DNA from: Chloroflexota bacterium
Lineage (GTDB): Bacteria; Chloroflexota; Limnocylindria; QHBO01
Reading direction: 5' to 3'
DNA: 64,000 nt
Assembly: GCA_040902225.1 (NCBI GenBank)
Contig: JBBDXT010000007.1
Span: 186,001 to 250,000 of the forward strand
Shown here: positions 24,655-33,348 of the stretch, piece by piece
How the letters are laid out: each line of letters opens with the position of its first letter
Position numbering within the stretch: position 1 is the first letter of the stretch
Program-made: the position numbers and the translations under genes
Notes under the pieces: model-generated
Database searches by the model: none
Told to the model about the DNA's origin: nothing
The model's input: the letters and a program-made list of their open reading frames with translations, nothing else

Positions 24655-26259
24655 ATGACGCAATCACGCGAAGATGCCATTCGGCAGGACGTTCGCGACC
24701 TGCACGGTCTGGGCTACGCCCAGGAGCTGCTCCGCAGCATGGGCGGGTTCTCCAACTTCGCGATCAGCTTCAGCATCATCTCGATCCTGACCGGCGCGGT
24801 CATTCTCTACAACCTCGGGCTCACCCTCGCCGGTCCAGCCGCCGTTGGTCTCGGCTGGCCGCTGGTCACGCTCTTCACCCTGATGATCGCAGCAACGATG
24901 GCCGAGATCGCATCCGCCTACCCGACGGCGGGCGGCCTCTACTACTGGGCCAGCAAGCTCCGCAACAAGGACTGGGGCTGGTGGACCGCCTGGCTCAACC
25001 TCGGGGGCCAGATCTCCATCGTCGCCGGCATCAACTACTCCGCCGCCTTCTACCTGTGCGCCACGATCCTGAACCCGCTCTTCGGGGTCGATCCGAACGT
25101 CGAGACGTTTGGCGTCCTCAACGCAATCTGGATTACAGGGATCCTGATCGCCATCGAGATCGGCTTCAATGTCGCCGGGACCCGGATCGTCGCGTTGATG
25201 AACGACCTCTCGGTGTGGTGGCACATCTTCTTCGTACTGGCGATCGCCTTCGCGCTCTTCGCGTTCGGCAGTCAGACAACGCATGACCTTGGGTTCCTGT
25301 TCACCGTGGCGCCCGGCACCAATGCCGACGGCGTATCGTGGCAGCAGGTCATCCCGTTCGGGGTTGCCGGCGCCTTTGCGTTGAGCCTCCTCCAGTCGCA
25401 GTGGACCTACACCGGTTACGACGCCTCCGCTCACGTGGCCGAGGAGACCGTGTTCGCCCGCCGGGCATCCGCCTGGGGCGTCTTCCTCTCGGTGGCGGTT
25501 TCGGCGGTAGCCGGCTACATCGTCCTGGTCGCCCTCACCCTGAAGATGTCGAGCCCGGCTGATGTGCTTGCCAACAGCGGCGGCGGCGGCGGCGTCCAGT
25601 ACATCCTCGAGCAGAACCTCGGCGCCGGCCTGAATGCGTTGGGCGGACTGCTGGCGGCGGGCGTGGCCTTCGCCATGACCTTCTGCGGCTTCTCATCCAT
25701 CGCGTCGGCCGGACGGATGCTCTTCGCCTTCAGCCGCGATGAGGGCGTGCCAGGCAGCGGATGGCTGAAGAAGGTGAGCCACCGCTGGCGCACCCCCAGC
25801 AACTCGGTGATCGCGATCAGCACCCTGAGCTGGCTCCTGATCGTCCTGATCTACGTCCTCACCAACCTATTCCAGGGCGACCCGCTCTTCCTGATCGGAG
25901 GGATCACGTCCGTCAGCACCGTGCTCCTGTACTGGGCGTATGGCGTATGCATCTGGCTCGGGATGCGCGGCGACCAATCATGGCGCAGCCGTCAGACATG
26001 GAGCCTGGGCCGGTGGAGCAGGCCGATGGCCTGGCTCTCCGTGATCTGGATCGTCCTGTTCAGCCCGGTCTTCCTGTACCCGTTCGCGCTGAACCCGGCG
26101 TCGTGGATCATCGTGGGCTCGTTCCTGGTGCTGCTGCTCATCTACTACTTCGTCTGGGCCCGGAACCGCTTCCGCGGTCCTGTGCCGCAGGGCACGGAGC
26201 AGGAGCTGAGCGATATCGAGCGCGAGTTCTCGCAAGCGGCCGCCGAGATCGGCGCCTGA
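24655..26259 (+). CDS. APC-superfamily amino acid/polyamine permease
   Basis: The 534-residue transporter has about 12 hydrophobic helices and the APC signature region near the N-terminus (QELLRSMGGFSNFAISFSI, then a Gly-rich helix), resembling the AAT/GABA-permease and PuuP-like eukaryote-type branch. A very strong ribosome site (AAGGAGG) precedes the ATG. A hairpin separates it from the glutamine-synthetase-like gene. Together with the downstream GS-like, ALDH and PuuD-like genes, uptake of an amine or gamma-amino acid is the likely role; substrate is inference. Confidence 0.85.
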   Translation: MTQSREDAIRQDVRDLHGLGYAQELLRSMGGFSNFAISFSIISILTGAVILYNLGLTLAGPAAVGLGWPLVTLFTLMIAATMAEIASAYPTAGGLYYWASKLRNKDWGWWTAWLNLGGQISIVAGINYSAAFYLCATILNPLFGVDPNVETFGVLNAIWITGILIAIEIGFNVAGTRIVALMNDLSVWWHIFFVLAIAFALFAFGSQTTHDLGFLFTVAPGTNADGVSWQQVIPFGVAGAFALSLLQSQWTYTGYDASAHVAEETVFARRASAWGVFLSVAVSAVAGYIVLVALTLKMSSPADVLANSGGGGGVQYILEQNLGAGLNALGGLLAAGVAFAMTFCGFSSIASAGRMLFAFSRDEGVPGSGWLKKVSHRWRTPSNSVIAISTLSWLLIVLIYVLTNLFQGDPLFLIGGITSVSTVLLYWAYGVCIWLGMRGDQSWRSRQTWSLGRWSRPMAWLSVIWIVLFSPVFLYPFALNPASWIIVGSFLVLLLIYYFVWARNRFRGPVPQGTEQELSDIEREFSQAAAEIGA

Positions 26260-26297
26260 ATCTCGGGCACCGCGGATCGCGGCGCTCGTCTTCGAAT

Positions 26298-26330
26298 GAT
26301 GGGCCGGTCGGGCAATCCGGCCGGCCCATC
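26298..26330 (+). terminator. Perfect 10-bp hairpin between permease and GS-like gene
   Basis: GATGGGCCGG and CCGGCCCATC form a perfect 10-bp stem with a 13-nt loop, 38 nt after the permease stop and 31 nt before the next ATG. No T-tract follows, so it may be an attenuator or RNA-stability element rather than a full terminator. Confidence 0.45.
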
Positions 26331-26361
26331 GGCATCAGTGATCAAGAAAGCGAAGGACGCG

Positions 26362-27747
26362 ATGGCCAACGAGCACAAGGGCAACCACCCGAAGCTCGCC
26401 GAGCTGAAGGCGATGGTGCGCGACGGGCGGATCGACACGCTCATCGTGGCGCTGACTGACATGCAGGGGCGCCTGATGGGCAAGCGCGTCCAGGGCCAGG
26501 CCTTTCTGAACGGAGCCATCGACCACGGCGCGCACTTCTGCACCTACCTGCTCGGCACCGACATGGAGATGAACACGCCGGACGGCTTCCAGCTGATGAA
26601 CTGGGAGACCGGCTACGGCGACTGGATCGCCGATCCGCTGTGGGACACCATGCGGGTCGTGCCCTGGCTGGAGAAGACGGCGCTGGTTCTCTCCGACACG
26701 ATCGACCACCACGGCCACGAGATCGCCGTCTCGCCGCGGACGATGCTGAAGCGCGTCGTCGAGCGCGCCACCAAGCAGGGGTTCCGCGTCATGGCCGGCT
26801 CAGAGTTCGAGTACTACCTGCTGACCGATACCTACGAGCAGGCCTGGAAGAAGGGCTACGTCGGGCTCGAGCGCTTCGGCTACTACAACGAGGACTACCA
26901 CCTCCTGCAGGCGACCAAGGGCGAGCCGATCCACGGCAAGCTGCGCAACCTGATGACCGAGGCCGGGATCCCGGTCGAGTTCAGCAAGGGGGAGGCGGCT
27001 CCCGGCCAGCACGAGGTCAACATCCACTACACCGATGTCCTGGAGATGGCCGACCAGTCGGTCATCTTCAAGCACGGCGCCAAGGAGATCGCCTACCTCA
27101 ATGGCTTCGGCCTCTCCTTCATGGCCAAGCCGGACCACACCTGGACCGGGTCGAGCGGCCATCTGCACATGTCGCTGTGGGACAGGGCCGGCAAGAAGTC
27201 CCTCTTCTATGACGCCAAGGGCGAGCCCTACGGCATGTCCAAGACCATGCGCCACTTCCTGGGCGGGATGATGAAGTACTCGCGCGAGCTGGCCGTCTTC
27301 TGGGCCTGGAACGTGAACTCCTACAAGCGCTACGCGGTCGCCTCGTGGGCCCCGGTCAACGTGGTGTGGGGCCGGGACAACCGGACGACCGGCTTCCGCA
27401 TCGTAGGCGAGGGGTCAGGGCTGCACGTCGAGGACCGCTTCCCCGGAGGCGACATGAACTCGTACACGACCTACGCGGCGGTGGTCGGAGCGGGGCTGCT
27501 CGGCATCGAGCGCGAGATCGAGCCGCCCGATGAGTACATCGGCAACGGCTACGTGGCGACGGACTGCGACCGCATGCCAAGGGCCCTGCACGAGGCGATC
27601 CGCGAGCTGGAGGGGAGCGAGGCGGCGGCCGAGATCTTCGGCGCCAACGTCGTGGCGCATTACCTCAATGCGGCGCGCGTCGAGCAGGAGACCTACGACG
27701 CGGTCGTCCACCCTTGGGACCGCGAGCGCTACCTGGAGCGCGGCTGA
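26362..27747 (+). CDS. Glutamine-synthetase-family ligase (gamma-glutamylamine synthetase-like)
   Basis: The 461-residue enzyme has the GS beta-grasp start (VALTDMQGRLMGKRV), the metal-binding GSEFEYYL, GQHEVNIHY, the SSGHLHMSLWD histidine segment, and NSYKRY with the substrate-binding NRTTGFRI. It lacks the adenylylation-type Tyr region of GlnA, and its neighbours suggest a PuuA/GlnA4-like enzyme that glutamylates an amine using ATP rather than ammonia assimilation. ATG at 26362 is chosen for an AAGGA site 5 nt upstream and because the earlier ATG at 26296 lies in the hairpin. The stop overlaps the SDR start (TGATG). Confidence 0.85.
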   Translation: MANEHKGNHPKLAELKAMVRDGRIDTLIVALTDMQGRLMGKRVQGQAFLNGAIDHGAHFCTYLLGTDMEMNTPDGFQLMNWETGYGDWIADPLWDTMRVVPWLEKTALVLSDTIDHHGHEIAVSPRTMLKRVVERATKQGFRVMAGSEFEYYLLTDTYEQAWKKGYVGLERFGYYNEDYHLLQATKGEPIHGKLRNLMTEAGIPVEFSKGEAAPGQHEVNIHYTDVLEMADQSVIFKHGAKEIAYLNGFGLSFMAKPDHTWTGSSGHLHMSLWDRAGKKSLFYDAKGEPYGMSKTMRHFLGGMMKYSRELAVFWAWNVNSYKRYAVASWAPVNVVWGRDNRTTGFRIVGEGSGLHVEDRFPGGDMNSYTTYAAVVGAGLLGIEREIEPPDEYIGNGYVATDCDRMPRALHEAIRELEGSEAAAEIFGANVVAHYLNAARVEQETYDAVVHPWDRERYLERG

Positions 27748-28514
27748 TGCGACTCGAGGGCAAGGTCGCGATCATCACCGGGGCCGGCAGCGGCATGGGC
27801 CGCGTCGCGGCGCAGCTCTTCGGCGCGGAGGGCGCAAAGGTCGTGGTCGCTGAGTTCGACGAGGCGGCCGGCAACGAAACCGTCGAATCTGTGCAGAAGG
27901 CAGGCGGCGAGGCGACCTTCGTGCGCACCGACGTCAGCAACGAGGCCGATGCGAAGGCCATGGTCGACCACGCGGTGGCGACCTTCGGCCGGGTCGACGT
28001 CCTCTACAACAACGCGGGTGTCATGCCCGAGCCGGATCACTCGGTGATCGACACCGACGTCGCCACCTGGGACAAGGTGATGGCCGTCAACGTGCGCGGC
28101 GTCTTCCTGGGTTGCAAGTACGCGATCCCTCAGATGCTCGAGCAAGGGGCGGGATCGGTCATCAACATCAGCTCGTTCGTGGCGCTGCTGGGCTGCTCCG
28201 TCCCGCAGGACGCCTACACGGCCTCCAAGGGAGCTGTGCTGAGCCTGACCCGCTCGCTGGCGGTGCAATTCGGCCCACGCGGTGTGCGTTCGAACGCCAT
28301 CTGCCCCGGCCCGATCGAGACGCCGCTGCTGATGGATTGGCTGCTGAAGGACGAGGCAGCCAAGCAGCTGCGCCTGGCGCGCAACCCGACCGGGCGCTTC
28401 GGAAAGCCCGAGGAGGTCGTCAGCGCCGCGATCTACCTCGCCTCGGACGAATCGCGCTGGACGAACGGCGCCTCATTCGTGATCGACGGCGGCATCAGCG
28501 TCAACTACTTCTAG
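27747..28514 (+). CDS. Short-chain dehydrogenase/reductase
   Basis: The 255-residue Rossmann enzyme has the SDR cofactor motif TGAGSGMG, NNAG, the catalytic Ser (INISSF) and Tyr-Lys (YTASK), and the C-terminal SRWTNGASFVIDGG found in glucose-1-dehydrogenase/3-oxoacyl reductase types. It is translationally coupled to the GS-like gene (TGATG), so it may oxidise the amine-derived alcohol or take the place of the missing PuuB oxidase; this is inference. NAD preference is suggested by an acidic residue after strand 2 (VAEFDE). Confidence 0.88.
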   Translation: MRLEGKVAIITGAGSGMGRVAAQLFGAEGAKVVVAEFDEAAGNETVESVQKAGGEATFVRTDVSNEADAKAMVDHAVATFGRVDVLYNNAGVMPEPDHSVIDTDVATWDKVMAVNVRGVFLGCKYAIPQMLEQGAGSVINISSFVALLGCSVPQDAYTASKGAVLSLTRSLAVQFGPRGVRSNAICPGPIETPLLMDWLLKDEAAKQLRLARNPTGRFGKPEEVVSAAIYLASDESRWTNGASFVIDGGISVNYF

Positions 28515-28523
28515 CGGCCGCCC

Positions 28524-29096
28524 ATGGGCCAACGCTCCCTCCTGACCGATCTCGCCGGCTCGGGACTCCTGGCGTGGGCCGTGCTGCTGGCCTACATCAG
28601 CATCCCGACGCTACTCAGTCAGGACCCGTTGTGGGACGGCGGGATCTCCCTGCTCGCCGCTCTGCTGGCGGCCGGCCATCTGGTTGCGGCGCTCGGTGTC
28701 ACCCGGCGCGCCGCGTGGGCTCGTCGCCTGGGGCTGTGGATGGGCGTGATCGGGTTCTTCGGGAGCAGCATGGTCCTGCTGACCCTGGCAGCCAGCCTGC
28801 TGGCACGAAGGGACAGCAGCGTCGACGCCTTTCCGGGGCTCCTGCTCGCGATTCCGGCCAGGCGCGGGATAGTAGTCGGGAACGCGCGTCGGCGGCACGG
28901 CGTCTGGTTGCCGTCGTGCGCTCCATCGGACTGTTCCTTGTCGTTGCCATCCTGCTTGCCGGGTGCTCGGAGGCCGGACCGTCGACCAGCGGGGAGGGTG
29001 GTGGCAGCCCGAGCGCAATTCCGGCGCCGCTCGCCCTGCTCGACTGCGATGGCGCTCCCTCCGAGATGGGCGGTATCGGCCCGTTTGGCGTTGTAA
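28524..29096 (+). CDS. Small membrane protein, C-terminus doubtful
   Basis: Residues 1-115 look real: three hydrophobic helices (~12-30, ~40-60, ~75-97) and the start of a fourth (FPGLLLAIP). After ~residue 117 the sequence turns into an Arg/Ser/Pro/Cys-rich stretch that reads like out-of-frame translation and overlaps the next gene by 181 bp. A frameshift near 28860-28870, where another frame has a stop, would explain this. Start is ATG 9 bp after the SDR. Function unknown. Confidence 0.45.
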   Translation: MGQRSLLTDLAGSGLLAWAVLLAYISIPTLLSQDPLWDGGISLLAALLAAGHLVAALGVTRRAAWARRLGLWMGVIGFFGSSMVLLTLAASLLARRDSSVDAFPGLLLAIPARRGIVVGNARRRHGVWLPSCAPSDCSLSLPSCLPGARRPDRRPAGRVVAARAQFRRRSPCSTAMALPPRWAVSARLAL

Positions 29097-29683
29097 CGCT
29101 CGGCGAAACGGCAGCGGCAGCGCTCGCCAGCTGGCTTGAGGCTCCCGTCTTCGTCGTACCGGTGAACGATTGGGCGCTCTACGCGATCGTGGGGGATCGG
29201 GCGATCTTCGTGTATCGCAGCGCGGACCGGATCAAGGTCGTGGCGGTCTTCTCGACTGAACGCACCGAGGTGGGCGAGGGGATCTTTACCCTTCTCGAGC
29301 TCCGTGCCTGCAACGAGAGCGAGTTTGGCCCCGACGCAGTTTTCGCCAACGGCGAGCGGGTGTGGGCTAATGACGCCGGGTTGATCCTGCGCGACCAGCC
29401 CGGGCCTGCGCACTGCGGCTGGCAGCAGGCGCGCTTCCTGCACATCGGGGAAGGCGTCGACAGTCGTCAGTACATCGGCGACCCTGTCGGCGTCATGCCC
29501 AGCCGAACGCTCCTTGAGCCCTACGACGGCGACGCCCCGCTTGCCGCGGACGGGACGGCGAGCGGGTACCGGAACGGTGACCTGGAGCTGTGGTTCGTCC
29601 CCGATGGGCGGGCCATCTTCGTGGTCGGCACTGACCGCGTCGAGCTGTGGCCGCGCAGCGACCCGCCTGTCGGCTGCGCCTGA
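28916..29683 (+). CDS. Lipoprotein of unknown function
   Basis: From GTG at 28916, the 255-residue product has a hydrophobic signal and lipobox LAGC (C about residue 17), then a Ser/Gly linker and a soluble domain with four or more cysteines. No family is recognised. The start is placed to give a proper lipoprotein signal; it lies inside the doubtful 3' part of the preceding ORF. Confidence 0.65.
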   Translation: MRSIGLFLVVAILLAGCSEAGPSTSGEGGGSPSAIPAPLALLDCDGAPSEMGGIGPFGVVTLGETAAAALASWLEAPVFVVPVNDWALYAIVGDRAIFVYRSADRIKVVAVFSTERTEVGEGIFTLLELRACNESEFGPDAVFANGERVWANDAGLILRDQPGPAHCGWQQARFLHIGEGVDSRQYIGDPVGVMPSRTLLEPYDGDAPLAADGTASGYRNGDLELWFVPDGRAIFVVGTDRVELWPRSDPPVGCA

Positions 29684-29716
29684 CGAGCCCTGATCGCGCG
29701 ACAGTTCGCGACGCTT

Positions 29717-29722
29717 TAGGAT
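29717..29722 (+). promoter_or_regulatory. -10 hexamer TAGGAT of the sulfatase-like gene (leaderless)
   Basis: TAGGAT ends exactly 6 nt before the GTG at 29729. Confidence 0.5.
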
Positions 29723-29728
29723 CGCGGG

Positions 29729-31120
29729 GTGAACGACCGCATCCGTCAGGCCCTGCTGGCGGTCGCCGTCGCGTATCTCGCCTTCGCCGGCTACATTCTC
29801 GGCCGCTTCGCGAACTCTGCGTTTCCGACGTTTTACCTGCTTCGCCCGCTCCTGCTCGTCATCCCGCTGGCAATCCTGGTCGGCCTGCTCGTGGCCTGGC
29901 TGGCGCGGTCGCACGCTCCCCTCGCGGCGGGTGCGGCGGTCGGCCTCATCTGCTTCTGGGCGACCTTTGCACGGCACTGGTGGGAGGCCACGCTGCTCGG
30001 CGTGGCGTGGCTCGCACTTGTCCTGGTGGTGCGCCGCTTCGGCCGGCCCATGCCGTTCGTTCCGCGCGCAGCCTCGACGGCAACCACCGCCTTCGTGCTC
30101 GTTTTCTTCGTCACCGGAGTGGCTCGCGCCTTCATGAGCGCCGAGGGGCCGATCACTCCCGTCGCGGCAACCGAGGTCGCCGACGGGCCGAACATCTACC
30201 TCGTGCTGCTGGACGGGTACCCGCGGCGCGACACGCTGATGAACGACATGGGGATCGACAACGGGCCGTTCGAGGAGGCGCTGGCTGACCGGGGCTTCGA
30301 TGTCTACGACGACGCCCATACCGATCGCCGCTATACCGACCTCACCCTCATGACGCTCCTGACCGGAAGCACCGAGGGTGTCCCCGACGACACCGCGCCC
30401 GCCAGCGAGGTGCAGTGGCTGGTGCGACGCGCGCTATCCGCCGCCGACCTGCCACGGCAGGCCCAGGCGGCGGGCTACGAGTGGGACGTCATCGACTCCC
30501 CGGCTGGGCATGTAACCTTCGCGGCCGGGGAGCACATCCAGCACGGCGGGGTCAATACCTTCGAGGACAACATGCTCGCCGAATCGATCTTCGCCCATCC
30601 GGTGAAGGCGACCCTGCCATACCTGCTCACCGACTCGCTGCGTGCCCACTTCGAGGGGAGCGTCGATAGCCTCATCTCGCTGGCAGACCCCGAGGCGCAT
30701 CGGCTCGTGCTCGCGCACCTCTTCCAGCCGCACCTGCCCTTCCTGTGGGACGGCGACGGGCACCCGGTGCCGGTCCCAATCTTCTGGCCGAGGGAGAACA
30801 TCTTCGCGGCGCAGATCGAGACGATGGGGATGACCCTCGCCGACTATTCAGCCGCCATGAAGGGTGACCTCGCCACGCTCAACCCGAAGCTGCTGGACAT
30901 GGTCGACGCGATCGTGGCTCGCGACCCGGGGGCGGTGGTCGTGCTCTTCAGCGACCATGGCGCGCGCTACAGCCTGGACCTCAGGACGACTGAGTGGTAC
31001 CACTCCTTCCTGGCGGCCCGCACCCCGGATCATCCTGAGCTGTTTGCCTCGGAGCCCGTCCCGACCGCGATCCTGCGCACGCTGCTCCCAACCTACTTGA
31101 CGCCTAGAATCAGCCAATGA
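29729..31120 (+). CDS. Membrane-anchored alkaline-phosphatase-superfamily (sulfatase-like) protein
   Basis: The 463-residue protein has four or five N-terminal TM helices (~8-135) and an external domain of the alkaline phosphatase/sulfatase fold: NIYLVLLDGYPRRDTL supplies the first metal-binding Asp and a nucleophile position, and VVVLFSDHGAR supplies the second metal site. It resembles LtaS-like phosphotransferases in layout. Substrate is unknown. The start GTG is leaderless, and its stop overlaps the ALDH start (ATGA). Confidence 0.75.
   Translation: MNDRIRQALLAVAVAYLAFAGYILGRFANSAFPTFYLLRPLLLVIPLAILVGLLVAWLARSHAPLAAGAAVGLICFWATFARHWWEATLLGVAWLALVLVVRRFGRPMPFVPRAASTATTAFVLVFFVTGVARAFMSAEGPITPVAATEVADGPNIYLVLLDGYPRRDTLMNDMGIDNGPFEEALADRGFDVYDDAHTDRRYTDLTLMTLLTGSTEGVPDDTAPASEVQWLVRRALSAADLPRQAQAAGYEWDVIDSPAGHVTFAAGEHIQHGGVNTFEDNMLAESIFAHPVKATLPYLLTDSLRAHFEGSVDSLISLADPEAHRLVLAHLFQPHLPFLWDGDGHPVPVPIFWPRENIFAAQIETMGMTLADYSAAMKGDLATLNPKLLDMVDAIVARDPGAVVVLFSDHGARYSLDLRTTEWYHSFLAARTPDHPELFASEPVPTAILRTLLPTYLTPRISQ
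31105..31110 (+). promoter_or_regulatory. -10 hexamer TAGAAT of the ALDH gene (leaderless)
   Basis: TAGAAT ends 6 nt before the ALDH ATG at 31117, inside the last codons of the preceding gene, so ALDH may be transcribed independently. Confidence 0.45.
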
Positions 31121-32589
31121 CCACGCAGACAAGCGCCCAGCCGGCCGTCACCAACGTGAGGATGATCATCGGCGGCGAGCAGGTCGACGCCGCGGACGGG
31201 CAGACCTTCGACGTCATGAACCCCGCCACCGGCGAGATCATCGCCCGAGCCCCGCTCGGCGGCGCCGAGGACGTCGATCGCGCGGTCAAGGCCGCGCAGT
31301 CCGCCTTCGAGGGTCCGTGGTCGACCTGGTCAGCCTCCAAGCGGGGACGGACGCTGCAGAAGTACTCGAACCTCGTGAAGCAGAACATGGAGGAGTTGGC
31401 CCAGCTCGAGAGCAGGAACGTCGGCAAGCCGATCAGCAGCGCTCGGGGCGAGGCATTTGCGGTCAGCCTCGTGTTCGAGTACTACGCCGGCGCTGCCAAC
31501 AAGCTCTTCGGCGAGACGATCCCGGTCAGCACCCCGGGGCTCGACTTCACTCTTCGCGAGCCGATCGGGGTCGTCGGCCTGATCGTCCCCTGGAACTTCC
31601 CGATGAACATGGCCAGCTGGAAGCTCGGCCCCGCGCTGGCGGCCGGCAACACCACCATCCTCAAGCCGGCCAGCTACACGCCGCTGACGGCGATTCGCTT
31701 GGGCGAGCTGGCGCTGGAGGCGGGCTTCCCGCCCGGCGTCGTCAACGTCGTCACGGGGCCTGGCGGCTCGGCCGGCGCGGCCCTGGCCGGTCACTCGGGG
31801 GTCGGCAAGATCGCCTTCACCGGCGAGACGACGACGGGGCAGGAGATCATGCGGCTGGGCGCCGGCAACGTGAAGAAGATCTCGCTGGAGCTCGGTGGCA
31901 AGAGCCCGAACATCGTCTTTGCCGATGCGGACCTCGAGCGCTTCGCCACGGAGTCGCCGCTGGCGGTCTTCGACAACGCGGGGCAGGACTGCACAGCCCG
32001 CAGCCGGATCTTCGTGGAGGCCTCGGTCCACGATCGGGTGGTCGAGCTCTTCACCGATGCGACCCGCAAGCTGGTCGTCGGCGATCCATCGCAGGAGGCC
32101 ACCCAGATGGGCAGCCTCGTCAGCGAGCGGCAGCGGGAGCGCGTGAGCGACTACATCGCCATCGGTCGTGACGAGGGAGCGGAGCTGGTCTACGGTGGCG
32201 AGGCGCCCAGCGGCGAGGTGTTCGACATCGGCGCCTACCTGATGCCGACCATCTTCGACGGCGCCAGCACCGACATGCGCATCGTGCGGGAGGAGATCTT
32301 CGGCCCGGTGGTGGCCATCATCCCGTTCAGCGACGAGGCGGATGCGATCCGCCTGGCGAACGACACGCCGTACGGGCTGTCCGGCTCGATCTGGAGTCGC
32401 GACATCGGCAGGGCGCTGCGCGTCGCCAAGGCGATCAAGGCCGGGGTGCTATCGGTCAACAGCAACAGCAGCGTGCACACCGAGGCGCCGTTCGGCGGCT
32501 ACAAGATGAGCGGCACGGGGCGCGAGCTGGGGATGCATGCGCTGGAGTTGTATACCGAGGTCAAGAACGTCTTCGTCGACCTGACGTAG
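31117..32589 (+). CDS. Aldehyde dehydrogenase (PuuC/betaine-aldehyde type)
   Basis: The 490-residue NAD(P)-dependent enzyme has PWNFPMNMASWKLGPALAAG, the catalytic Glu in ELGGKSPNIV, the catalytic Cys in GQDCTARSR, and the C-terminal FGGYKMSGTGRELG. Close fit to the gamma-aminobutyraldehyde/betaine aldehyde group. In this neighbourhood a role in oxidising a gamma-glutamyl-aminoaldehyde is plausible. It overlaps the convergent PuuD-like gene by 29 bp. Confidence 0.93.
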   Translation: MTTQTSAQPAVTNVRMIIGGEQVDAADGQTFDVMNPATGEIIARAPLGGAEDVDRAVKAAQSAFEGPWSTWSASKRGRTLQKYSNLVKQNMEELAQLESRNVGKPISSARGEAFAVSLVFEYYAGAANKLFGETIPVSTPGLDFTLREPIGVVGLIVPWNFPMNMASWKLGPALAAGNTTILKPASYTPLTAIRLGELALEAGFPPGVVNVVTGPGGSAGAALAGHSGVGKIAFTGETTTGQEIMRLGAGNVKKISLELGGKSPNIVFADADLERFATESPLAVFDNAGQDCTARSRIFVEASVHDRVVELFTDATRKLVVGDPSQEATQMGSLVSERQRERVSDYIAIGRDEGAELVYGGEAPSGEVFDIGAYLMPTIFDGASTDMRIVREEIFGPVVAIIPFSDEADAIRLANDTPYGLSGSIWSRDIGRALRVAKAIKAGVLSVNSNSSVHTEAPFGGYKMSGTGRELGMHALELYTEVKNVFVDLT

Positions 32590-33310
32590 CCCGCGCGGCG
32601 TCGACGAAGGCGCACCACAGGCGGTCGAACTCGGGGCCGATGAACTCCGGCCGCTCCGGGTGGAACTGGACGCCGATCAGCCAGTCTTGCGGGTCGTCTG
32701 CCTCCAGCGCCTCGACCAGCTCGCCGTCCTCGTGTGGCGCCATCGCGGACGCGACCAGCCCAGGGGCGAGGTCGGCGGGTCGAATCGCCTGGTGGTGGTA
32801 CGAGTTCACCTCGGTGCGGCGCAGTGCCTCGTCCTCACCGAGGATCCCCGCCAGGCGCGACGCCGGATCCAGGTACAGCTCATGCGCCTGCGGAGCGCTG
32901 GTCGGGCTGTCGTGCCCCTCGAGGTGCTGCACCAGTCCTCCACCTGAGAAGACGTTGATCGCCTGGAAGCCGCGACATACGCCGAGGATCGGCACGCCAC
33001 GCTCGCGTGCGGCCGTCCACGCAGCCAGTTCCAGATCGTCGCGAGCTCCCTCCACCGCCACCGCGGGATGCGGCACCTCCCCATACAGAGCCGGGTCGAG
33101 ATCCGCGCCGCCCGGCAGGAGCAGCCCGTCCATCGCGGCCAGGGCCTCCGCGCGCTCTGCATCACGCGACGTCGGGTCGAGCGCGACCGGGTCACCGCCG
33201 GCGCGGCGCACCGCGTCGAGGTAGTTATCGAACGAGGCCCAGGTCGGTTCCTCGAGCGCTGCCTGCTCCGGACCATGCAGGGTCACGACGATCCGGGGTC
33301 CATCGCTCAT
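32561..33310 (-). CDS. Class I glutamine amidotransferase, gamma-glutamyl-GABA hydrolase-like (PuuD type)
   Basis: The 249-residue hydrolase has LLPGGADLDPALYGE, the nucleophile elbow GVCRGFQAINV, SYHHQA and the catalytic His/Glu in GVQFHPERPE, characteristic of the PuuD/peptidase C26 family that hydrolyses gamma-glutamyl-gamma-aminobutyrate. With the permease, GS-like ligase and ALDH it completes most of a gamma-glutamylated amine pathway. TATCAT ends 6 nt before the ATG, so it is leaderless and divergent from the Nudix gene. Confidence 0.9.
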   Translation of the reverse strand: MSDGPRIVVTLHGPEQAALEEPTWASFDNYLDAVRRAGGDPVALDPTSRDAERAEALAAMDGLLLPGGADLDPALYGEVPHPAVAVEGARDDLELAAWTAARERGVPILGVCRGFQAINVFSGGGLVQHLEGHDSPTSAPQAHELYLDPASRLAGILGEDEALRRTEVNSYHHQAIRPADLAPGLVASAMAPHEDGELVEALEADDPQDWLIGVQFHPERPEFIGPEFDRLWCAFVDAARATSGRRRRS

Positions 33311-33316
33311 GGACCG

Positions 33317-33322
33317 ATGATA
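33317..33322 (-). promoter_or_regulatory. -10 hexamer TATCAT of the PuuD-like gene (leaderless)
   Basis: TATCAT on the minus strand ends 6 nt before the ATG at 33310. It is back-to-back with the Nudix promoter in a 38-bp divergent spacer. Confidence 0.5.
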
Positions 33323-33335
33323 CGGTCGCGCCTCC

Positions 33336-33341
33336 TACAAT
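33336..33341 (+). promoter_or_regulatory. -10 hexamer TACAAT of the Nudix gene (leaderless)
   Basis: TACAAT ends 7 nt before the GTG at 33349. Confidence 0.5.
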
Positions 33342-33348
33342 CGGCCGC

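Noticed and set aside
26296-26361. ATG at 26296 as start of the GS-like gene
   Set aside because: It falls inside a perfect hairpin and has no ribosome site; 26362 has AAGGA at good spacing.
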